This document shows, one piece after another, positions 32,319-35,378 of a DNA stretch of 35,378 nucleotides. Origin of the DNA: CAYTES01 sp964436935. GTDB lineage: Bacteria; Patescibacteriota; Gracilibacteria; UBA1369; UBA12473. The stretch covers positions 1-35,378 of the forward strand of contig CAYTES010000009.1 of NCBI GenBank assembly GCA_964436935.1, written 5' to 3'. Numbering within the stretch: the first letter of the stretch is position 1; each line of letters starts with the position of its first letter. The notes beneath the pieces are model-generated. The model did no database searches and was not told the origin of the DNA. It worked only from the letters and a program-made list of their open reading frames with translations. The position numbers and the translations under genes are program-made.

Positions 32319-33356
32319 TTAAGAAGGGATAGGAAGGCCCAAATGCGTGTAACCGAGCGAAGTGACAATACGACCACGGGGAGTGCGATCCAAAAAGCCC
32401 TTTTGCAATAAAAACGGTTCATAGATATCCTCAAGGGTTTGTGCTTCTTCTCCCGTTGCAGCAGAAACCGTGTTCAACCCCACGGGGCCGCCCTGAAATT
32501 TTTCAACGATAAAACGCAAGAGAAAACGATCGGTTTCATCCAAGCCTTCTTGATCGATTCCCATTTCACCCAGTGACGCTTCGACAAGTGACAATGAAAT
32601 GGAAGACAAGCCCTGGACCGAAGCAAAATCTCGAATACGACGCAAGAGACGATTAGCAATACGGGGAGTACGGCGAGAAGAAAGAGCCAACCGCTGAACC
32701 GCATTCGACTCAATGGAAATACTCAACAATTGGGAGGACCGATTCAAAATCGCCCCCACCTCATCATCCGCATAAAAATCCAACCGAAAAACATGTCCGA
32801 ATCGATCGCGAAGCGGAGAAGAAATCATATTCAACTTTGTGGTGGCTCCGATCAACGTGAAACGAGGAAGATTCAAACGCATGGAACGAGCGGAAGGTCC
32901 TTTTCCTAAAATAAGATCAATCGCGAAATCTTCCATCGCGCTATACAAAACCTCTTCCACCACGGGTTTGAGTCGATGAATTTCATCAATAAAAAGAATA
33001 TCCCCATTTTCAAGATTGGTGATGAGAGAAGCGACATCACCCTGCCGTTCCAGCGCGGGCCCCGAAGTGACGCGAATATTGGCCTTCATTTCGCGCGCCA
33101 AAATATTGGCCAGGGTGGTTTTACCCAATCCGGGAGCTCCATGGAGCAAAACATGCTCTAAAGGCTCCGAGCGCTTTTGAGAGGCCTCCATAAAAACGGA
33201 AAGATTTTTCTTGATCTCCTTTTGACCGATATAATCCGCCAAAGTTTGAGGTCGTAGCGTCAAGTCTTGAATTTCAACAAGCGAAGCCGTGGCGGCAATC
33301 ACATTTTCCTGATATTCAAGAGAAGCATCATCTGAACTCGCCGAATGAATAACCAT
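32319..33356 (-). CDS. ruvB: Holliday junction helicase RuvB
   Basis: The 345-aa AAA+ motor that drives branch migration with RuvA. Walker A is HGAPGLGKTT (about 72-81), Walker B LFIDEIHR, sensor GATTK, the box SPLRDRFG, the arginine-finger-like RTPRIANRLLRR, and a C-terminal winged helix (RTPRGRIVTSLGYTHLG). Length is normal. The first 30 residues are a variable extension. ruvA and ruvC are not in the window. A probable promoter lies at 33438-33446. Confidence 0.96.
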   Translation of the reverse strand: MVIHSASSDDASLEYQENVIAATASLVEIQDLTLRPQTLADYIGQKEIKKNLSVFMEASQKRSEPLEHVLLHGAPGLGKTTLANILAREMKANIRVTSGPALERQGDVASLITNLENGDILFIDEIHRLKPVVEEVLYSAMEDFAIDLILGKGPSARSMRLNLPRFTLIGATTKLNMISSPLRDRFGHVFRLDFYADDEVGAILNRSSQLLSISIESNAVQRLALSSRRTPRIANRLLRRIRDFASVQGLSSISLSLVEASLGEMGIDQEGLDETDRFLLRFIVEKFQGGPVGLNTVSAATGEEAQTLEDIYEPFLLQKGFLDRTPRGRIVTSLGYTHLGLPIPS

Positions 33357-33437
33357 ACGCTAAAATTAGAAAAACAATAAAATCATCACAATAAAATCAT
33401 CGATCATTTCGTACCAATCTATACTTCATTTTAACAC

Positions 33438-33446
33438 ATTATACCA
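33438..33446 (-). promoter_or_regulatory. Extended -10 promoter for ruvB
   Basis: TG-G-TATAAT on the minus strand (33446-33438) about 85 nt upstream of ruvB, with no recognisable -35; the extended -10 could compensate. Confidence 0.5.
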
Positions 33447-33539
33447 CTGAAAAAAGCCGCTAAAGCGATTCCTCAAAATTCAAACACGAAGTGGACACTG
33501 GGAGATGTCGGGAAAATAGTTGCAGTAGAACTCCTCCTA

Positions 33540-34202
33540 TTGTCGGGAGTAATACTGCTCAGCTCTTTTTTAGCACAAAAAGGGACTGGGGGAGAGACAA
33601 ATTCCGTCGGATCCTTTTTATTCTTATATACTCTTCAGACTCTGAGCCTCGCGGCCCCCTTATTCCTATGGACATGGAAAAAGTATGGGAGCCGATGGAT
33701 CGACTTCGGACTACGCGCCATCCCGTTTAAAACACTGGCAAAAGGAGTGGGGCAAGGTTTTTTGATTTATTACATGATGAGCACACTCATTGCTCAACTC
33801 ATGTGGAGTTACCAGATTGAAATTCCGGGATATGGGGACCAAGAATCCCATATCCCCTTATTTGGAGAAAGCGTACCGGGTTTGATTCTCGGAGCTATTG
33901 TCATTGTTGGAATTGCCCCGATAGTGGAAGAAATTTTCTTTCGAGGTTATCTGTATACTGTTTTTAAAAAGTATCTCCCCTTAAGTATTGCGAGTATTTC
34001 ATCCGCCCTCCTTTTTGCGGGGATTCACATGGAATTCCAGGTGATTTTACCGCTTTTTCTTTTAGGATTGGTATTGAACTTGATTTTCGAAAATACCAAG
34101 TCCCTATGGACCCCCATCCTGTTCCACATGCTGAATAATGCATTGGCTTTATCGGTCGAAATCGCGCTGCACTACCATTGGATCGAAATTCCGACACTTT
34201 AG
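33540..34202 (+). CDS. CPBP (CAAX/Abi) family intramembrane metalloprotease
   Basis: A 220-aa multi-pass protein of the CPBP family (CAAX prenyl protease 2 and bacteriocin-immunity relatives). Motifs are VEEIFFRGYLY (EExxxR), LFAGIHMEF (FxxxH) and LFHMLNNALA with the late His/Asn. Helices cover most of the sequence. The first conventional start in frame is TTG at 33540, but it would cut a membrane helix; the frame continues upstream to 33438 with a credible KWTLGDVGKIVAVELLLLSG stretch and no ATG, GTG or TTG. The true start may therefore be CTG at 33447 or ATT at 33438. Substrate is unknown. Confidence 0.85.
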   Translation: MSGVILLSSFLAQKGTGGETNSVGSFLFLYTLQTLSLAAPLFLWTWKKYGSRWIDFGLRAIPFKTLAKGVGQGFLIYYMMSTLIAQLMWSYQIEIPGYGDQESHIPLFGESVPGLILGAIVIVGIAPIVEEIFFRGYLYTVFKKYLPLSIASISSALLFAGIHMEFQVILPLFLLGLVLNLIFENTKSLWTPILFHMLNNALALSVEIALHYHWIEIPTL

Positions 34203-34251
34203 GTCGAAATTCAATCGTAAATAAGCTATAATTAAGATAAGAAAATAAATT

Positions 34252-34328
34252 GCTCCCGTAGCTCAGTTGGATAGAGCGGCAGCCTTCTAAGCTGTAGGTC
34301 ACTGGTTCGAATCCAGTCGGGGGCACCA
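34252..34328 (+). tRNA. tRNA-Arg (anticodon UCU), CCA encoded
   Basis: Full cloverleaf: acceptor GCTCCCG/CGGGGGC, D-arm GCTC/GAGC, anticodon stem GCAGC/GCTGT with loop CTTCTAA (TCT), T-arm ACTGG-TTCGAAT-CCAGT, discriminator A and a genomic CCA at 34326-34328. A consensus-like TATAAT (34227-34232) lies 20 nt upstream. Confidence 0.96.
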
Positions 34329-34347
34329 GCAATTTCAGAAGAAGCCC

Positions 34348-34398
34348 AAAACCCAAATAAGGTAAAGCCATAAATATTGTTGTATTTAAGGGGTTTTT
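34348..34398 (+). terminator. Probable terminator after tRNA-Arg
   Basis: AAAACCC (34348-34354) pairs with GGGTTTT (34391-34397), extended by AAATA/TATTT with a small bulge, and is followed by Ts. It is symmetric enough to serve the minus-strand gene ending at 34431 as well. Confidence 0.5.
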
Positions 34399-34430
34399 GT
34401 AGTTTTTTGAAAGATAAAATTTAAGGAAAA

Positions 34431-35378
34431 CTAAGATTCAAAATTCAAATTGACCCTTAGCACGCCACGGGAACCGAGATAACCAGACCGAAAGTTAGAA
34501 TCGCGAACATCCGAACCCACGTACCCATAGCCAGCATCCCAGTCGGCACTGCAAGCGCGCGAAGAATCAAGTGTTTCATCGTCTGTCCAAGTAAATGTTT
34601 TCACCTCAAGCTGTCCCTTGTTCATTCGAACATACTCGCCAACTAGTCCGTCTTTTTCCTTTTTCGGCTGGAGTGTTGGCAGCCCTCTAGCCATAAGAAT
34701 TGATGCTGGGTCGATTTGCTTGGCGGCATCGGATATTTTCATCTCAAGTGGCATACCCTTTTCATCTTTCTTTGTGACAGTAAAGAATTCTTCACCTGTC
34801 ATCACACAAATTTGACCCTCCTTCCCCGTATATACAATTCGAGTTTGACGCATCTTCGCCTCTAGAAAGTTTTCACCTAACCCATAAGCTTCTGGGCAGT
34901 CGTCCTTCATCACCAACTGACCTGCTTCGTTCAATTCAAAGAAGTCCAAGAGTATTCCGTCTTTCTTTTGGTAATCGACTTCCGCTAAAAAAGCGTCTAC
35001 ATCAGGAATAGCTCTGACAACTTCCGCTCCGGTACGAACCTTTCCTTTACAGTTACGCATCGCCTCCGGGAGCGCATCAATGCTTGCCGCTAAACCAGAA
35101 AGGCGTGGGTCTACTTCTACATTTTCATTAATAATCACCCCATCAACCGAGCCACGGAAACACGCATTATCATCCTGACTATCCACATCATATCCATCCA
35201 AGTCCGCGTTCCGACCGTAAGGATAGAAACGACCGCCAACCAGACAACGACTTTGTCCTTCTGTTAATTCACCTTCTTCGTCCAATACAGTGACATTCCA
35301 TCCCTCATACTCTGGGGTATTCCTTGCATCATCCTTGAAACGAATATCCAGGGGTTTTCCTTCTCTCAACCCATCTGC
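34431..35378 (-). CDS. Hypothetical protein, 5' end outside the window
   Basis: Open from the window edge to a TAG at 34431, at least 315 residues. A TTG at 35369 is in frame, but the upstream codons are also open, so the start is probably beyond 35378. The sequence is acidic with many Tyr, Asp and Gly. The last 40 residues (DWDAGYGYVGSDVRDSN and then GYLGSRGVLRVNL) resemble the end of formylglycine-generating-enzyme/C-type-lectin-like folds or DUF1566-like surface proteins. No catalytic motif is visible. It lies just beyond tRNA-Arg, on the opposite strand. Function unknown. Confidence 0.7.
   Translation of the reverse strand, partial: ADGLREGKPLDIRFKDDARNTPEYEGWNVTVLDEEGELTEGQSRCLVGGRFYPYGRNADLDGYDVDSQDDNACFRGSVDGVIINENVEVDPRLSGLAASIDALPEAMRNCKGKVRTGAEVVRAIPDVDAFLAEVDYQKKDGILLDFFELNEAGQLVMKDDCPEAYGLGENFLEAKMRQTRIVYTGKEGQICVMTGEEFFTVTKKDEKGMPLEMKISDAAKQIDPASILMARGLPTLQPKKEKDGLVGEYVRMNKGQLEVKTFTWTDDETLDSSRACSADWDAGYGYVGSDVRDSNFRSGYLGSRGVLRVNLNFES

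Noticed and set aside
1..35378. CRISPR array, toxin-antitoxin pair, prophage or insertion sequence
   Set aside because: No regularly spaced repeats, cas genes, transposase, integrase or phage structural genes were seen.

Overview
This window looks like a chromosomal segment of a Candidate Phyla Radiation (Patescibacteria) bacterium, possibly of the Peregrinibacteria type. That placement is inferred from gene content and style, not from a marker tree. Genes are tightly packed on both strands and UGA is used as a normal stop (infB and rnpM end in TGA inside ATGA overlaps), so the UGA=Gly code of Gracilibacteria and Absconditabacteria does not apply. Almost no gene has a Shine-Dalgarno sequence, although good sigma70-type promoters are easy to find.

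Layout. 1-51: tRNA-like fragment at the window edge. 186-1188 (+): a VKOR disulfide-generating membrane protein and its thioredoxin-fold lipoprotein partner. 1314-2810 (-): a putative secreted zinc metallopeptidase and a small membrane protein. 2980-11676 (-): about 8.7 kb with five consecutive genes I do not recognise (1332, 149, 430, 112 and 821 aa), the best candidate here for an undescribed system. 11806-13356 (+): trigger factor and a LapA-like membrane protein, divergent from that cluster. 13680-16479 (+): a winged-helix/nucleotidyltransferase protein, then rplS-rnhB-csaB. 16449-22565 (-): rmuC-infB-rmlB-rmlA-pfkB, with a 182-bp palindromic element between rmlB and rmlA. 22566-23081: a 516-bp gap with a near-consensus + strand promoter and strong hairpins, a possible small RNA. 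23082-27885 (-): rpsA-rnpM-helicase/nuclease. 28025-30598 (-): clpC behind a promoter overlapped by a CIRCE operator. 30798-33356 (-): ruvB and a lipoprotein. 33540-34328 (+): a CPBP-family membrane protease and tRNA-Arg(UCU). 34431-35378 (-): a protein cut by the window end.

Functional themes are protein synthesis and folding (IF-2, S1, L19, trigger factor, ClpC, RnpM), genome maintenance (RuvB, RmuC, UvrD-like helicase/nuclease, RNase HII), cell-surface sugars (RmlA, an RmlB-like dehydratase, CsaB), and extracytoplasmic disulfide formation. The hypothetical cluster has its own promoters and encodes long helix-rich proteins, one with two membrane helices and an internally duplicated module of roughly 270-320 residues. 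Nothing in the window assigns it a function.
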